A stretch of 64,000 nt of DNA from Thalassovita mangrovi (GCF_009857745.1 NZ_WWEN01000006.1:1-64000); one strand, 5' to 3'; counted from the stretch's first letter, positions 1 to 8,880 are shown. Program-made: numbers and translations. Notes: a model not told the origin generated them from the letters alone.

Positions 1-89
1 TTGGCCAGATCGACACCGCTGCCATCCGCCTTAACGCGGACTTTCACGTTGTAGTCGATCACACGTTTGACCGGGACTAGTAGTTTCAT
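1..89 (-). CDS. etfB: Electron transfer flavoprotein subunit beta, N-terminal fragment (runs off the window)
   Basis: Only the first 29 codons are inside the window. They begin [14 protein letters not shown] and continue with [13 protein letters not shown], the characteristic N-terminus of EtfB. A GAGGAG ribosome-binding site precedes the ATG. EtfB with EtfA accepts electrons from acyl-CoA dehydrogenases and passes them to ETF:ubiquinone oxidoreductase. It lies 88 bp downstream of the thiolase on the same strand, so it could be read with the catabolic operon that contains an acyl-CoA dehydrogenase. It could equally be the housekeeping etfBA locus with its own promoter. Confidence 0.9.
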   Translation of the reverse strand, partial: MKLLVPVKRVIDYNVKVRVKADGSGVDLA

Positions 90-177
90 CAAAGGTCTCC
101 TCGGGAATTTCACTAAGATCGGGGCATCGATAGGATGCGGGCTGTCTTGGCGGGCATGGTTTCGGCCCTTCCGTCCG

Positions 178-1383
178 CTAGACGCGTTCCAGCAGGATGG
201 CGACCCCCTGCCCGACGCCGACGCACATCGTCGCGAGCGCATAGCGCCCGCCGCATTTCTGCAACTCCAGCGCCGCGCTGCCGGTGATCCGCGCCCCGGA
301 CATGCCAAGCGGATGGCCAAGCGCGATGGCGCCGCCGTTGCGGTTCACGCGCGGATCGTCGTCGGAGATGTTCAGCCCGCGCAAAACGGCCAGCCCCTGC
401 GCCGCGAAGGCTTCGTTGAGTTCGATGACGTCGATCTGGTCCAGCCCGATCCCCGTCATCGCGCACAGCTTCTGCACCGCAGGCACCGGGCCATAGCCCA
501 TCACGCGCGGCGCGATCCCGGCCGAGGCCGCGCCCACGATACGCGCCAGCGGGCGCAGCCCGTTGGCGGCAGCGGCGGCTTCGGAAGAGACCAGCAGCGC
601 CGCGGCCCCATCGTTGACCCCGCTCGCATTGCCGGCCGTCACCGTGCCATCAGGGCGAACGATCGGCCGCAATCGGGCAAGATCCTGCAACGTGGTCCCG
701 GCGCGCGGATGTTCATCCTGCGCCACCTCGACCGTCTTGCCGCGGCCCAGATCGATGGTGACCGGCGCGATTTCCTCGGCGAGCCGCCCCGCTGCCATCG
801 CCACCCCCGCCCGCTCCTGCGAGCGCAGCGCAAAGGCATCCTGATCTTCGCGTGAAATCCCGTGTTCATCGGCGACGTTTTCCGCCGTTTCGGGCATCGA
901 CTCCGTGCCCCATGCGGCCTGCATCTTCGGGTTCACGAAGCGCCAGCCGATCGTCGTGTCATACAAGGCGCTGGCCCGCGAAAAGGCGGCGTCGGCCTTG
1001 GGCATGACGAAGGGCGCGCGGCTCATGCTTTCCACGCCACCGGCGATGGCAAGCGCAATGTCGCCGGCGCGGATGGCGCGGGCGGCCGAGGCGACCGCCT
1101 CCATGCCCGACCCGCAAAGACGGTTCAGGGTGACGCCCGGCACCGTTTCGGGCAGGCCCGCCAGCAGCGCGGCCATGCGGGCGACATTGCGGTTATCCTC
1201 GCCCGCCTGATTGGCGCAGCCGAGCCAGACTTCCTCGATCGCGCTTGGGGCGATGCCCGGATTGCGCGCCATCAGGGACGTCAGCGGATGCGCGGCCAGA
1301 TCGTCGGCGCGCATCTTCGACAGGACACCGCCATAGCGGCCAATGGGGGTGCGGATGTAATCGCAGATGAAAGCTTCGCTCAT
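178..1383 (-). CDS. Acetyl-CoA acyltransferase (thiolase, 3-oxoadipyl-CoA thiolase-like)
   Basis: A 401-residue thiolase, the usual length for PcaF/PaaJ-type enzymes. The nucleophile Cys lies in [11 protein letters not shown] near residue 90, the catalytic His in [12 protein letters not shown], and the second Cys in CVGVGQG near the C-terminus. The N-terminus [16 protein letters not shown] resembles 3-oxoadipyl-CoA thiolases. As the last gene before etfB in the operon that holds badH, badI, aliB and aliA, it may cleave 3-oxopimeloyl-CoA or a later beta-oxidation intermediate after ring opening. That assignment is inference; the fold and reaction type are clear. Confidence 0.9.
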   Translation of the reverse strand: MSEAFICDYIRTPIGRYGGVLSKMRADDLAAHPLTSLMARNPGIAPSAIEEVWLGCANQAGEDNRNVARMAALLAGLPETVPGVTLNRLCGSGMEAVASAARAIRAGDIALAIAGGVESMSRAPFVMPKADAAFSRASALYDTTIGWRFVNPKMQAAWGTESMPETAENVADEHGISREDQDAFALRSQERAGVAMAAGRLAEEIAPVTIDLGRGKTVEVAQDEHPRAGTTLQDLARLRPIVRPDGTVTAGNASGVNDGAAALLVSSEAAAAANGLRPLARIVGAASAGIAPRVMGYGPVPAVQKLCAMTGIGLDQIDVIELNEAFAAQGLAVLRGLNISDDDPRVNRNGGAIALGHPLGMSGARITGSAALELQKCGGRYALATMCVGVGQGVAILLERV

Positions 1384-1520
1384 GGGATAATCCGTTGTCC
1401 TTGCGGTTGGTTTCGTCAGGCCCCGGGCAGCGGCGTTCGCCGTGCCGGACCGGGTTGGAAGGGGTAGGAAAGCGGGCCTTGCGCGGGCTCACGCGGAACA
1501 AGATTACGCATCGCAAGCCC

Positions 1521-2273
1521 TCAGAGAGACGGGCGCATGCCGCCGGAGACAGACAGCATTTCACCGGTCAGGAAACGCGCCTGATCGGTGAGGAAACAGG
1601 CGATGGCCTCGGCAACCTCGTCGGGTTCGGCCATGCGCGGGTTCAGCGCCAGGCCGATCAGCCGGTCTTGCTGCTCAACCGGCATGTTTTCGGTCACCGA
1701 GGTGCGCGTCAGGCCGGGGGCGACGCAATTGACCGTGACATCGGGAGCGAACTCCGCCGCGAGAGTCCGTGTCAGCGACGCGACGGCGGCCTTGGCGGCG
1801 GCGTAATCCGCCTGCCCCGGTTCCCCGCCGAACACGATCGAGGCGACATTGACGATGCGGCCCCAACGGTTTTGCAGCATGCCCGGCGCAAAGGCGCGGA
1901 CCAGGTGGATCGTCCCCATCAGGTTCAGGTCCAGCGTCGCCCGCCATTGCTCGGGCTCGATTTCCAGAAACGGGGTGTAAAGCTGCCTGGAGCGCAACCC
2001 GCCCACCAGGTTGACCAGGAGATCGACCCGCCCGAAGCGATCCAGCGCCGCGCGGGAAAAGCCGCCCGCCTCGTCGGCGCGGGTGACATCCGCCCGCGTC
2101 GCGCAGACCGGCAGATCAGGGGGCAGCGCCGCCACGGCTTCTTCAAGCCGGCGGGAGGAGATATCGGTCAGCGCCACCCCCGCGATCCCGCCCGCGACAA
2201 GCCGCTCGACGGTGGCGCGGCCCATGGGACCGCCCGCGCCGGTGACTGCCGCGATGCGGTTCGAGAGGCTCAT
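1521..2273 (-). CDS. SDR-family NAD(P)-dependent oxidoreductase
   Basis: A 250-residue classical short-chain dehydrogenase. The Rossmann glycine motif is TGAGGPMG near residue 11. The catalytic Ser-Tyr-Lys triad is in NVASIVFGG...DYAAAKAA. The usual NNAG is replaced by NLVG, similar to the NGVG of the BadH protein upstream. Its start overlaps the stop of the CoA ligase by 4 bp (ATGA), so the two are translationally coupled. In this operon a plausible job is 3-hydroxyacyl-CoA oxidation during pimeloyl-CoA beta-oxidation, or oxidation of a hydroxylated alicyclic acid; the sequence does not decide between them. Confidence 0.85.
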   Translation of the reverse strand: MSLSNRIAAVTGAGGPMGRATVERLVAGGIAGVALTDISSRRLEEAVAALPPDLPVCATRADVTRADEAGGFSRAALDRFGRVDLLVNLVGGLRSRQLYTPFLEIEPEQWRATLDLNLMGTIHLVRAFAPGMLQNRWGRIVNVASIVFGGEPGQADYAAAKAAVASLTRTLAAEFAPDVTVNCVAPGLTRTSVTENMPVEQQDRLIGLALNPRMAEPDEVAEAIACFLTDQARFLTGEMLSVSGGMRPSL

Positions 2274-3919
2274 TCCAGCCCCATTTCTTCGCGCAGCATC
2301 TTGCGCAGCGCGAATTTCTGGATCTTGCCCGAGGCCGTCGCCGGCAGGGTTTCGCGGATTTCCAGCCGTTCCGGCCAGTAGTTCCTGGAGAAGTTGTTTT
2401 CCGCCAGGAAGGTCTTCATTCCGTCGAAGGTCAGGGTCTGGCCGGATTTCGGGATGACGAAGGCGCAGGCGCGTTCGCCCAGGCGGTCATCGGGATAGCC
2501 GACGATGGCGACCGTGCCGACGGCGGGATGCTTGAACAGCGCGCTTTCGACCTCGATCACGGGAATATTTTCGGCCCCTCGGATGATGATATCCTTGGAC
2601 CGGCCGCAGATGCGGATATATCCCCGGTCGTCCACCCGCGCGATGTCGCCGGTGTCGAACCAGCCGTCGGCATCCACATCGTTCAGATGCGCCCGCTTGA
2701 GATAGCCGCCGAAATTCGAACAGCCGCGCACGAAAAGCTCGCCCTCTTCATGAGGGGCGGCGATGCTGCCGTCGGGGCGGCGGATCTGAATTTCCATCCC
2801 GGCAAGCGGGTAGCCGTCGCTGTGGATCGAACATTCGTCCGGGTCGTGCAGATTGGTCAGCGTCACCGCGCCGTTTTCGGTCATGCCCCAGGCCGATACG
2901 ATCTTGGTGCCCAGCACCGTGCCCGCCCGTTCGACAACCGGGCCGGGGATCGCCGTGCCGGCGCACAGGAAGGTGCGCAGCGAGGAACTGTCGGTTCCTT
3001 CTTCCTCGACGACATTCGCCAGGTCCATCAGGAACGGGGTCGATGCCATGGTGAAGGTGCAGCGATCCTCTTCCACCACCTTCGCCGCGACCGACCGGTC
3101 CCAGGTATCGAGAAGAACCGCCCGCGCCTGCAGCTGCACCGGCATCAGCAGCCCGTACATGAACCCGGTCTGATGCGCCATCGGCGACGCCATCAGCACC
3201 ACGTCCTCGGCCCCGAGCTGCAGCCGTTCGGCATAGGGCACCAGGTTGGAATACATCGTGTTGGCGGTGTGCATAACGCCCTTGGGTTCCCCGGTCGTCC
3301 CGGAGGTGTAGATCAGCTGGCAGACCGCATTGGCATCCGACCGGTTGTCGGTGACGATGCGCGGCAGGTCCGGGTCGTCATCCAGCGACGGATCGGCAAG
3401 GAGCGCGTCGAAGTCGCGCTCGCCCTCGCCACCCGCGACGACGACATGCTGCAGATCGGGCAGGTCCTTGCGCATGCCGTCCGCCATCGCCTCATGATCG
3501 AAGCCGCGGAACAGTTTCGGAACGACGAACACCCTCGCCTCGCCATGCCGCAGCATGAAGGTCAGTTCGTGTTCGCGGAAGATATGCATCACCGGGTTGA
3601 ACACCGCCCCGATCCGGGCGCAGCCCAGATAGGTGACCACGAACTGCCAGGAATTGGGAAGCTGACAGGCGACGACGTCGTCCTTGCCGACCCCCAGCCG
3701 CGACAGCCCGACGGCGGCGCGATTGGCCAGAACGTCCAGGTCCTTCCAGGTGAAATCGCGCCGTTCGCCGGTGGCGACGGAAATCGAGGTCAGCGCCGGC
3801 TTGTCGGGGCAATCGGTCATGCAGGCGTCGAAATGGTCATTGACCGTCTTGCCCTGCCAGAATCCTTTTGCCGTCATCTCGTCGATGCGCGGCTCGATCA
3901 GTACAGCGTCGAATTGCAT
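2270..3919 (-). CDS. aliA: AMP-forming acyl-CoA ligase, probable cyclohexanecarboxylate-CoA ligase
   Basis: A 549-residue member of the ANL superfamily. The P-loop-like motif YTSGTTGEPKGVMHT lies near residue 205, SAWGMTENG near 345, the adenylate motif DGWFDTGDIARVDDRGYI near 420, and the C-terminal catalytic Lys in PATASGKIQKFALR. Such enzymes activate a carboxylate with ATP and CoA. Placement directly after AliB-, BadI- and BadH-type genes points to cyclohexanecarboxylate or a close relative. A strong GGAGGAGG site precedes the ATG. The 3' end overlaps the following SDR by 4 bp. Substrate assignment rests on context and overall resemblance to AliA. Confidence 0.82.
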   Translation of the reverse strand: MQFDAVLIEPRIDEMTAKGFWQGKTVNDHFDACMTDCPDKPALTSISVATGERRDFTWKDLDVLANRAAVGLSRLGVGKDDVVACQLPNSWQFVVTYLGCARIGAVFNPVMHIFREHELTFMLRHGEARVFVVPKLFRGFDHEAMADGMRKDLPDLQHVVVAGGEGERDFDALLADPSLDDDPDLPRIVTDNRSDANAVCQLIYTSGTTGEPKGVMHTANTMYSNLVPYAERLQLGAEDVVLMASPMAHQTGFMYGLLMPVQLQARAVLLDTWDRSVAAKVVEEDRCTFTMASTPFLMDLANVVEEEGTDSSSLRTFLCAGTAIPGPVVERAGTVLGTKIVSAWGMTENGAVTLTNLHDPDECSIHSDGYPLAGMEIQIRRPDGSIAAPHEEGELFVRGCSNFGGYLKRAHLNDVDADGWFDTGDIARVDDRGYIRICGRSKDIIIRGAENIPVIEVESALFKHPAVGTVAIVGYPDDRLGERACAFVIPKSGQTLTFDGMKTFLAENNFSRNYWPERLEIRETLPATASGKIQKFALRKMLREEMGLE

Positions 3920-3999
3920 GGGGTTTCCTCCTCCCGGTTTGCTGGATGCGCCGCTGCGGGTCTCCTCAGCCCGCAGCGGCCTCCGTTTGCATTTCGTCC

Positions 4000-5157
4000 T
4001 CAGGCGGACACGGCGGCCCGCCCTGCCCGTTCCCGGGCGATGATGTTTTTCATGATGTGCGCGGTCCCGTCGCCGATCTGCAGGCCAAGCACGTCGCGCA
4101 GGCGCTGCTGGAACGGGAAGTCCTCGGAATAGCCCGCGTGACCGTGGATCAGCAGACAGGCATGGATCGCCTCATAGGCAAGCAGCGGCGGCCACCACTT
4201 GGTCATCGCGGCCTCGGCGGTATGGGGCAGCCCCTGATCCTTCAACCACAGCGCATTCATCGACATCAGCCGCGCTGCTTCGACCTTGGTGTCGAAATCG
4301 GCAAGCTGATGCGTCACCCCCTGGAACGCCGACAGCGGTTTGCCGAAGGCGTGACGTTCGCCGATATAGGCCCAGGTTTCGTCAAGGCTCTGGCGTGCCG
4401 CGCCAAGCGCCTGCAAACCGATCAGCGAGCGCGAGAAGTCGAAGCCGTTCATGACCTGACCGAACCCCTTACCCTCTTCGCCCAGCAGCAGCTCCGCCGG
4501 GACGCGCACATTGTCGAACCAGATCGACCCGTGACCGACCGAATTCTGGCCGCAATTGGAAAACTTCGACGTGGTGATCCCCGGCAGGTCCAGCGGCACC
4601 AGGATCGCCGAAACGCCCTTTGCCCGGTCTTCGGGTTTGCCGGTGCGCGCGAAGGTCACCACGCCCTTGGCGATTTGGTTGGCCGAGATCGAGGTCTTTT
4701 CCCCGTTGAGAATGTAATGATCGCCGTCCCGTTCCATCCGCAGACCCAGATTGGCCGCGTCGGACCCGCCCTTGGGTTCGGTCAGTGCGATGGCGAGCAT
4801 GTCTTCCCCGGCGGTCACCCCCTCAAGCCAGTCGCGGGCGACCTCTGGCTGGGCGAATTTGCGCAGAATCTGACCGTTGAGGGACGCCAGCAGCGGCGCA
4901 TAGCCGAAGGTGAAATCGGCCTTGCCGATCTCCTCGATGATGACGCCCGAGTAAAGGAAATCGGCCCCCATGCCGCCGAATTCCTCCGGCAGTTCCGGCG
5001 CGATCAGGCCCAGCTGGCCCATTTCGCGCAGCAGGTCCATGTCGAAGCGACCGGCCTTTTCCCGTTCCAGATATCCCGGTGCGACGCGCTCCTGCGCGAA
5101 TTTGCGCGCCAGGTCACGGATCTGGTTAAGCTCTTCTGTATCGAAAATCGTCTGCAC
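4000..5157 (-). CDS. aliB: Acyl-CoA dehydrogenase, probable cyclohexanecarboxyl-CoA dehydrogenase
   Basis: A 385-residue FAD-dependent acyl-CoA dehydrogenase with the family motif IALTEPKGGSDAANL and the C-terminal block IGDGTAHIMKNIIARE. At the position where many family members carry the catalytic Glu (as in YEGT), this protein has Asp363. The start is GTG at 5157 with a good GGGAGG site. It would introduce the first double bond into the activated ring, giving cyclohex-1-ene-1-carboxyl-CoA, with electrons passed to ETF. Gaps are 57 bp from badI and 80 bp to aliA. The family is certain; the AliB role is inferred from neighbours. Confidence 0.8.
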   Translation of the reverse strand: MQTIFDTEELNQIRDLARKFAQERVAPGYLEREKAGRFDMDLLREMGQLGLIAPELPEEFGGMGADFLYSGVIIEEIGKADFTFGYAPLLASLNGQILRKFAQPEVARDWLEGVTAGEDMLAIALTEPKGGSDAANLGLRMERDGDHYILNGEKTSISANQIAKGVVTFARTGKPEDRAKGVSAILVPLDLPGITTSKFSNCGQNSVGHGSIWFDNVRVPAELLLGEEGKGFGQVMNGFDFSRSLIGLQALGAARQSLDETWAYIGERHAFGKPLSAFQGVTHQLADFDTKVEAARLMSMNALWLKDQGLPHTAEAAMTKWWPPLLAYEAIHACLLIHGHAGYSEDFPFQQRLRDVLGLQIGDGTAHIMKNIIARERAGRAAVSA

Positions 5158-5214
5158 GCTGTCCTCCCTCGGCGTGATCGGTTCGCCCCCGGACCTGTGC
5201 CCGGGGGCGCCTGC

Positions 5215-5997
5215 TTATTTCCCGAACCTGCGGAAATCCGGCTTGCGTTTTTCCTTGAACGCGATGCCGCCTTCCTTGCTTTCATCGGTGTCGTAATAGA
5301 GCGACAGACCCAGCATCCCGAGCCCGGCAATGCCGCGCTGATGTTCGGTATCCATGTTGAAGCTGCGCTTGGCCAAGGCGATGGCGGTGGGCGATTTTTC
5401 CATGATCTCGGCGCACCAGCGATCGACCTCGGCGTCCAGCTCCTCATGCGGGACGACCTTGTTCACCAGCCCCATTTCCTGCGCCTCCTGCGCCGAATAG
5501 CGGCGGCACATGTACCAGATTTCGCGCGCCTTCTTTTCGCCCACCACGCGGGCCAGGAACGCGGTGCCGTAACCGGGATCGACCGAGCCGACCTTGGGCC
5601 CGACCTGACCGAACTGGGCGCGGTCGCCGGCGATGGTCATGTCGCAGATCGTGGCCAGGACGTTGCCGCCGCCGATGGCGAAACCCTGCACCTTGGCGAT
5701 CACCGGCTTGGGCACGTCGCGGATGATCGAATGCAGGTCCTCCATCGGCAGGCCGATGGTGCCGCGCCCGTCATACTGCCCCTCATGCGCCGACTGGTCG
5801 CCGCCGGTGCAGAACGCCTTTTCACCCGCGCCCGACAGCACGATCACGCCGACGGATTTGTCCCAGCCCGCCTTGTTGAAGGCGTCGATCAGTTCCTCGC
5901 AGGTCTGGCCGCGGAAGGCGTTGTATTTGTCGGGACGGTTGATGGTGATATGCGCCGCGCCGTCGCGGATTTCGTAAAGGATGTCTTCGTAGCTCAT
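5215..5997 (-). CDS. badI: 2-ketocyclohexanecarboxyl-CoA hydrolase (ring-opening crotonase)
   Basis: A 260-residue crotonase-superfamily protein, the same length as Rhodopseudomonas palustris BadI. It starts MSYEDILYEIRDGAAHITIN and carries the oxyanion-hole segments FCTGGDQSAHEGQYDGRG and QGFAIGGGNVLATICD, plus the region KVGSVDPGYGTAFLARVVG. These are typical of the BadI/MenB branch, which performs (retro-)Claisen chemistry, rather than of ordinary hydratases. BadI hydrolytically opens the ring to give pimeloyl-CoA. The ATG at 5997 is preceded by GGGAGG and lies 11 bp after the badH stop. An upstream in-frame extension exists but is antisense-type sequence inside badH. Confidence 0.9.
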   Translation of the reverse strand: MSYEDILYEIRDGAAHITINRPDKYNAFRGQTCEELIDAFNKAGWDKSVGVIVLSGAGEKAFCTGGDQSAHEGQYDGRGTIGLPMEDLHSIIRDVPKPVIAKVQGFAIGGGNVLATICDMTIAGDRAQFGQVGPKVGSVDPGYGTAFLARVVGEKKAREIWYMCRRYSAQEAQEMGLVNKVVPHEELDAEVDRWCAEIMEKSPTAIALAKRSFNMDTEHQRGIAGLGMLGLSLYYDTDESKEGGIAFKEKRKPDFRRFGK

Positions 5998-6008
5998 CTT
6001 GGCCTCCC

Positions 6009-6776
6009 TCAGCCGTGCATTGTCAGGCCGCCGGACACCGACATGACCTGTCCGGTAATGAACCCGGCATCGTCGCTGGCGAAAAAGGCGATCGCGCCGG
6101 GCAGATCGCCGGGCTGGCCAAGCCGGCCCATCGGCACCGCCTTGGTGAAGGCCGAGCGCAGCTTTTCCTTGTCGCCGGCCGCTTCCATGAAGGCATCGAG
6201 CATCGCGGTTTCGGTCACCCCGGGGCACACCACGTTGACCGAAATGCCGTGCCGGGCATGTTCGCGCGCGATAGTCTTGGAAAAGGCGATCACACCCGCC
6301 TTGCACGCCGCATAGACGCTTTCGCCCGACGACCCGCCGCGGGCCGCATCCGAGGCCAGCGAAACGATCTTGCCCGACCGGCGTTCGGCCATCTTCGACA
6401 GCACCGGGTGCACGATATTCAGGACACCGCGCAGATTGATGTCGATGATCTTGGACCAGAAATCCGGATCGCTTTTCAGGAACGGCGTGAACACATCCCA
6501 GCCGACACCGTTGACCAGAACGTCGATCGGGCCCAGTTCCGCCTCGATCCGCTCGACGGCGGCCTGGGTGGCGTCCGCATCGATGAGGTTCACCGCAACG
6601 GCCAATCCCCGGCCGCCCAGCTGATTGATCTGATCGGCCACCTTGCTGGCCGCCGCTTCGTTCAGATCCACGACGGCGACGCGCGCGCCCTCTTCCGCGA
6701 AACGCAGACAGGTTGCGGCCCCGATTCCACCGCCGCCCCCAGTTACGACAACAGTTTTACTTTTAAGCCCTCTCAC
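6009..6776 (-). CDS. badH: 2-hydroxycyclohexanecarboxyl-CoA dehydrogenase (SDR)
   Basis: I start this gene at GTG 6776 because AAGGAG lies 7-8 bases upstream and the product is then 255 residues, the length of R. palustris BadH. An ATG further upstream (6833) has no ribosome-binding site. The protein is a classical SDR with TGGGGGIGAATC, VNGVGWD in place of NNAG, and the Ser-Tyr-Lys triad in SLASDAARGGSSGESVYAACKAG. It oxidises the hydroxyl group of 2-hydroxycyclohexanecarboxyl-CoA to the ketone that BadI cleaves. It is the first gene of the minus-strand operon and is divergent from the MarR regulator. Confidence 0.88.
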   Translation of the reverse strand: MRGLKSKTVVVTGGGGGIGAATCLRFAEEGARVAVVDLNEAAASKVADQINQLGGRGLAVAVNLIDADATQAAVERIEAELGPIDVLVNGVGWDVFTPFLKSDPDFWSKIIDINLRGVLNIVHPVLSKMAERRSGKIVSLASDAARGGSSGESVYAACKAGVIAFSKTIAREHARHGISVNVVCPGVTETAMLDAFMEAAGDKEKLRSAFTKAVPMGRLGQPGDLPGAIAFFASDDAGFITGQVMSVSGGLTMHG

Positions 6777-6838
6777 GGAATTCTCCTTCAAATTTGCAGG
6801 ACGCAAGAGGAGGGTCGAACAGATTCGATACAAAAATA

Positions 6839-6866
6839 CATATAAACCCCTCCCCTATGTCGTCCA
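6839..6866 (-). promoter_or_regulatory. Candidate sigma-70 promoter of the badH operon
   Basis: On the minus strand there is a TGGACG -35 (6861-6866) and a TATATG -10 (6839-6844) with a 16 bp spacer, about 60 bases upstream of the badH GTG. The match to consensus is moderate. A palindrome that may be an operator lies further upstream at 6913-6930. Confidence 0.4.
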
Positions 6867-6912
6867 GCCTCCTCAACTTGACGAGATACAGCACTAATCG
6901 CCGCGCGATTTT

Positions 6913-6930
6913 ATGTCAAGTAGTTGTCAT
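6913..6930. promoter_or_regulatory. Candidate MarR-type operator between badH and badR
   Basis: The 18 bp sequence ATGTCAAGTAGTTGTCAT is an imperfect palindrome (ATGWCAA-N4-TTGWCAT) in the divergent badH/badR intergenic region. It has the same length and outer bases as the palindrome in the badK promoter at 8839-8856. A second spaced pair (ACTTGAC 6876-6882, GTCAAGT 6915-6921) overlaps it. Assignment to BadR is inference. Confidence 0.4.
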
Positions 6931-6993
6931 TTATTTTCGCAAGAAGCAGCAAACTGTTGACTTGAACCGAAATAGCCCGCACAGACTAAAACC

Positions 6994-7491
6994 ATGAGCG
7001 AACATCCTTCCCCAGCCCCGCACAGCAAGGTGGACGACCTGGCAAACCGGCTCTTTTTCCGGCTCTATCAGTCGGCAAACCTCATGCATAAAAGCGGCAC
7101 GAAAGCGCTGGAAGACATGCACATCACCACCCAGCAATGGGCGGTGATCGGGGCCCTGGCGCGTGACGGCGCCGAAGACGGAATCGCGGTCGGAGAACTG
7201 ACTCGCTTCCTGATGGTCAGCCGGCAGAACCTGACCGGTGTCCTGGCGCGGCTGGAACGCGACGGGCTGATCGAACGCGTCGTTTCCCCCCATGACAGCC
7301 GCAGCCGGCTGATCCGGCTGTCCAGCCACGGACGCCACCTTTGGCGCACCGACATGAGCGATCGGATCTCCGCCTTCTACGAAGCCGCGCTGGAAGGGTT
7401 TTCGACCACCGACAAGATCCACGCGATCCATTACCTGGACAAGCTGCTCGACAATATGCGGCAGCTCGACGAGGGCCAGGGCGAGTCATAG
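6994..7491 (+). CDS. badR: MarR-family transcriptional regulator, BadR-like
   Basis: A 165-residue winged-helix regulator. The recognition region is VGELTRFLMVSRQNLTGVLARLERDGLIERVVSPHDSRSRLIRLSS, around residues 68-115, with the DxR wing typical of MarR proteins. It is divergent from badH, as expected of a local regulator. In R. palustris, BadR is a MarR repressor of the badHI-type operon that responds to a pathway CoA intermediate (from memory). The last 6 bases overlap the converging acyl-CoA dehydrogenase gene. The name rests on context plus family. Confidence 0.75.
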   Translation: MSEHPSPAPHSKVDDLANRLFFRLYQSANLMHKSGTKALEDMHITTQQWAVIGALARDGAEDGIAVGELTRFLMVSRQNLTGVLARLERDGLIERVVSPHDSRSRLIRLSSHGRHLWRTDMSDRISAFYEAALEGFSTTDKIHAIHYLDKLLDNMRQLDEGQGES

Positions 7492-8652
7492 ACCCGCCCG
7501 CACCCGCGCCTCGGCCGCCATGGCGCGCGCAATGATCCCCTGCTGAATCTGCGTCGTTCCCTCGTAGATGCGGAACAGCCGCGCATCGCGGAACAGCTGC
7601 TCGGCCCGGTATTCGCGGATATATCCGGCGCCGCCATGGACCTGCACATTGCGATCCGCCACGCGGCCGACCATTTCCGACGCGAACATCTTGGCGCAAG
7701 ACGCCATCACGGCCACATCTTCCCCCGCATCGCGGCGCCGGGCGGCATCCTCCACCATCGCGCGGGCCGCCAATGCCTCCGCCCGGCTGTCGGCGAACAT
7801 GACCTGCAGCATCTGGAAATCGGCGATCGGGCGGCCGAACTGTGTCCGGCTGACCGCATAATCCATCATGTCGTCGATGATCCGCTCGGCCAGCCCGACG
7901 CAGGCGGCCGCGATATGCAGCCGCCCCTTGTCGAGAACCTTCATCGCGGTCTTGAACCCCACGCCCTCGACGCCACCGATCAGCGCCGAGGCCGGCACCC
8001 GGCAATCCTCGAAAATCACATCGCAGACATGCGCGCCCTGCTGGCCCATCTTCTTTTCAGGCTTGCCGGTCGACAGCCCGGGCATCCCCGCCTCGACCGC
8101 GAAGGCCGACACGCCCCTGGCGCCCCTTTGCCCGCTATCGGTTCGCGCCATGACGGTGAAAAGCCCCGCAATCGGCGCATTGGTGATGAACCGCTTGGTT
8201 CCGTTGAGCACATACTCGTCGCCGTCGCGGGTGGCGGTCGTGCGCACCGATCCCGCATCCGACCCGACATCGGGTTCGGTCAGCGCGAAAGACCCGATCA
8301 GTTCGCCGGTGGCGATCCGCGGCAGATAGGCCGCCTTTTGTTCGGGCGTGCCGTCGATCACGATGCCCTGCGATCCGATGCCGACATTGGTGGCAAAGAC
8401 CGACCGGAAGGCCGGCGCGGCACGCCCGATCTCGAAAATCAGCGCCGCCTCTTCCTGCATGTTCAGCCCCAAGCCGCCAAATTCTTCGGGAACGGACAGG
8501 CCGAACAGCCCCAGCTCACGCATCTCCTGGATGATCGATTCGGGGATTGAATCGCTCTCCGCCACCTCGGCCTCGGCCGGCAAAAGCCTTTCGTCGACGA
8601 AGCGCCGAACCGTCGCGACAAGCTGCGCGCGCGTTTCAATATCCAATGCCAT
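7486..8652 (-). CDS. Acyl-CoA dehydrogenase
   Basis: A 388-residue FAD-dependent acyl-CoA dehydrogenase with ALTEPDVGSDAGS, the substrate/FAD segment VQVHGGAGYIREYRAEQLFRDARL, and a canonical catalytic Glu in IYEGTTQIQQGIIAR. This contrasts with the AliB-type paralog at 4000-5157, which has Asp there. It is transcribed alone on the minus strand and converges on badR with a 6 bp overlap. It probably oxidises an acyl-CoA later in the pathway (for example pimeloyl-CoA or a shorter product) or is a second ring dehydrogenase. Substrate is not deducible. Confidence 0.85.
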   Translation of the reverse strand: MALDIETRAQLVATVRRFVDERLLPAEAEVAESDSIPESIIQEMRELGLFGLSVPEEFGGLGLNMQEEAALIFEIGRAAPAFRSVFATNVGIGSQGIVIDGTPEQKAAYLPRIATGELIGSFALTEPDVGSDAGSVRTTATRDGDEYVLNGTKRFITNAPIAGLFTVMARTDSGQRGARGVSAFAVEAGMPGLSTGKPEKKMGQQGAHVCDVIFEDCRVPASALIGGVEGVGFKTAMKVLDKGRLHIAAACVGLAERIIDDMMDYAVSRTQFGRPIADFQMLQVMFADSRAEALAARAMVEDAARRRDAGEDVAVMASCAKMFASEMVGRVADRNVQVHGGAGYIREYRAEQLFRDARLFRIYEGTTQIQQGIIARAMAAEARVRAGL

Positions 8653-8679
8653 TCACTTTTCCTCCATAGGATTTTTTGT

Positions 8680-8711
8680 GCAATATATTGCTATTTTTAC
8701 CGAGCGCGCAA
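8680..8711 (-). promoter_or_regulatory. Candidate promoter with overlapping palindrome, acyl-CoA dehydrogenase gene
   Basis: The minus strand has TTGCGC (8706-8711), an 18 bp spacer and TATATT (8682-8687). The perfect 12 bp palindrome GCAATATATTGC (8680-8691) covers the -10 element, an arrangement typical of a repressor site. The gene start is 28 bases downstream. Confidence 0.45.
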
Positions 8712-8829
8712 CATGCTAGCCGATCCCCATCGAAAGGCGCAGCGCAACATTTGCCCCAAATTTAAAGACCAAATAGCACTAAATACCTTCAGTCCACCAA
8801 TCCCCAGCCCGACACTCAAAACAAAATCC

Positions 8830-8859
8830 TTGCCTTATATGTAATGATATTTACATTAT
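8830..8859 (+). promoter_or_regulatory. Candidate badK promoter with palindromic operator in the spacer
   Basis: The plus strand has TTGCCT (8830-8835) and CATTAT (8854-8859) with an 18 bp spacer. The palindrome ATGTAATGATATTTACAT (8839-8856, perfect 6 bp arms around TGATAT) fills the spacer and would block RNA polymerase if bound. It resembles the 18 bp palindrome at 6913-6930. Confidence 0.45.
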
Positions 8860-8880
8860 TGCCCTGGGAGGAGCCGAGAA

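Noticed and set aside
3868-6315. 815-codon plus-strand open frame across aliA, aliB and badI
   Set aside because: Antisense to three well-supported genes with family motifs; the frame has no recognisable domain.
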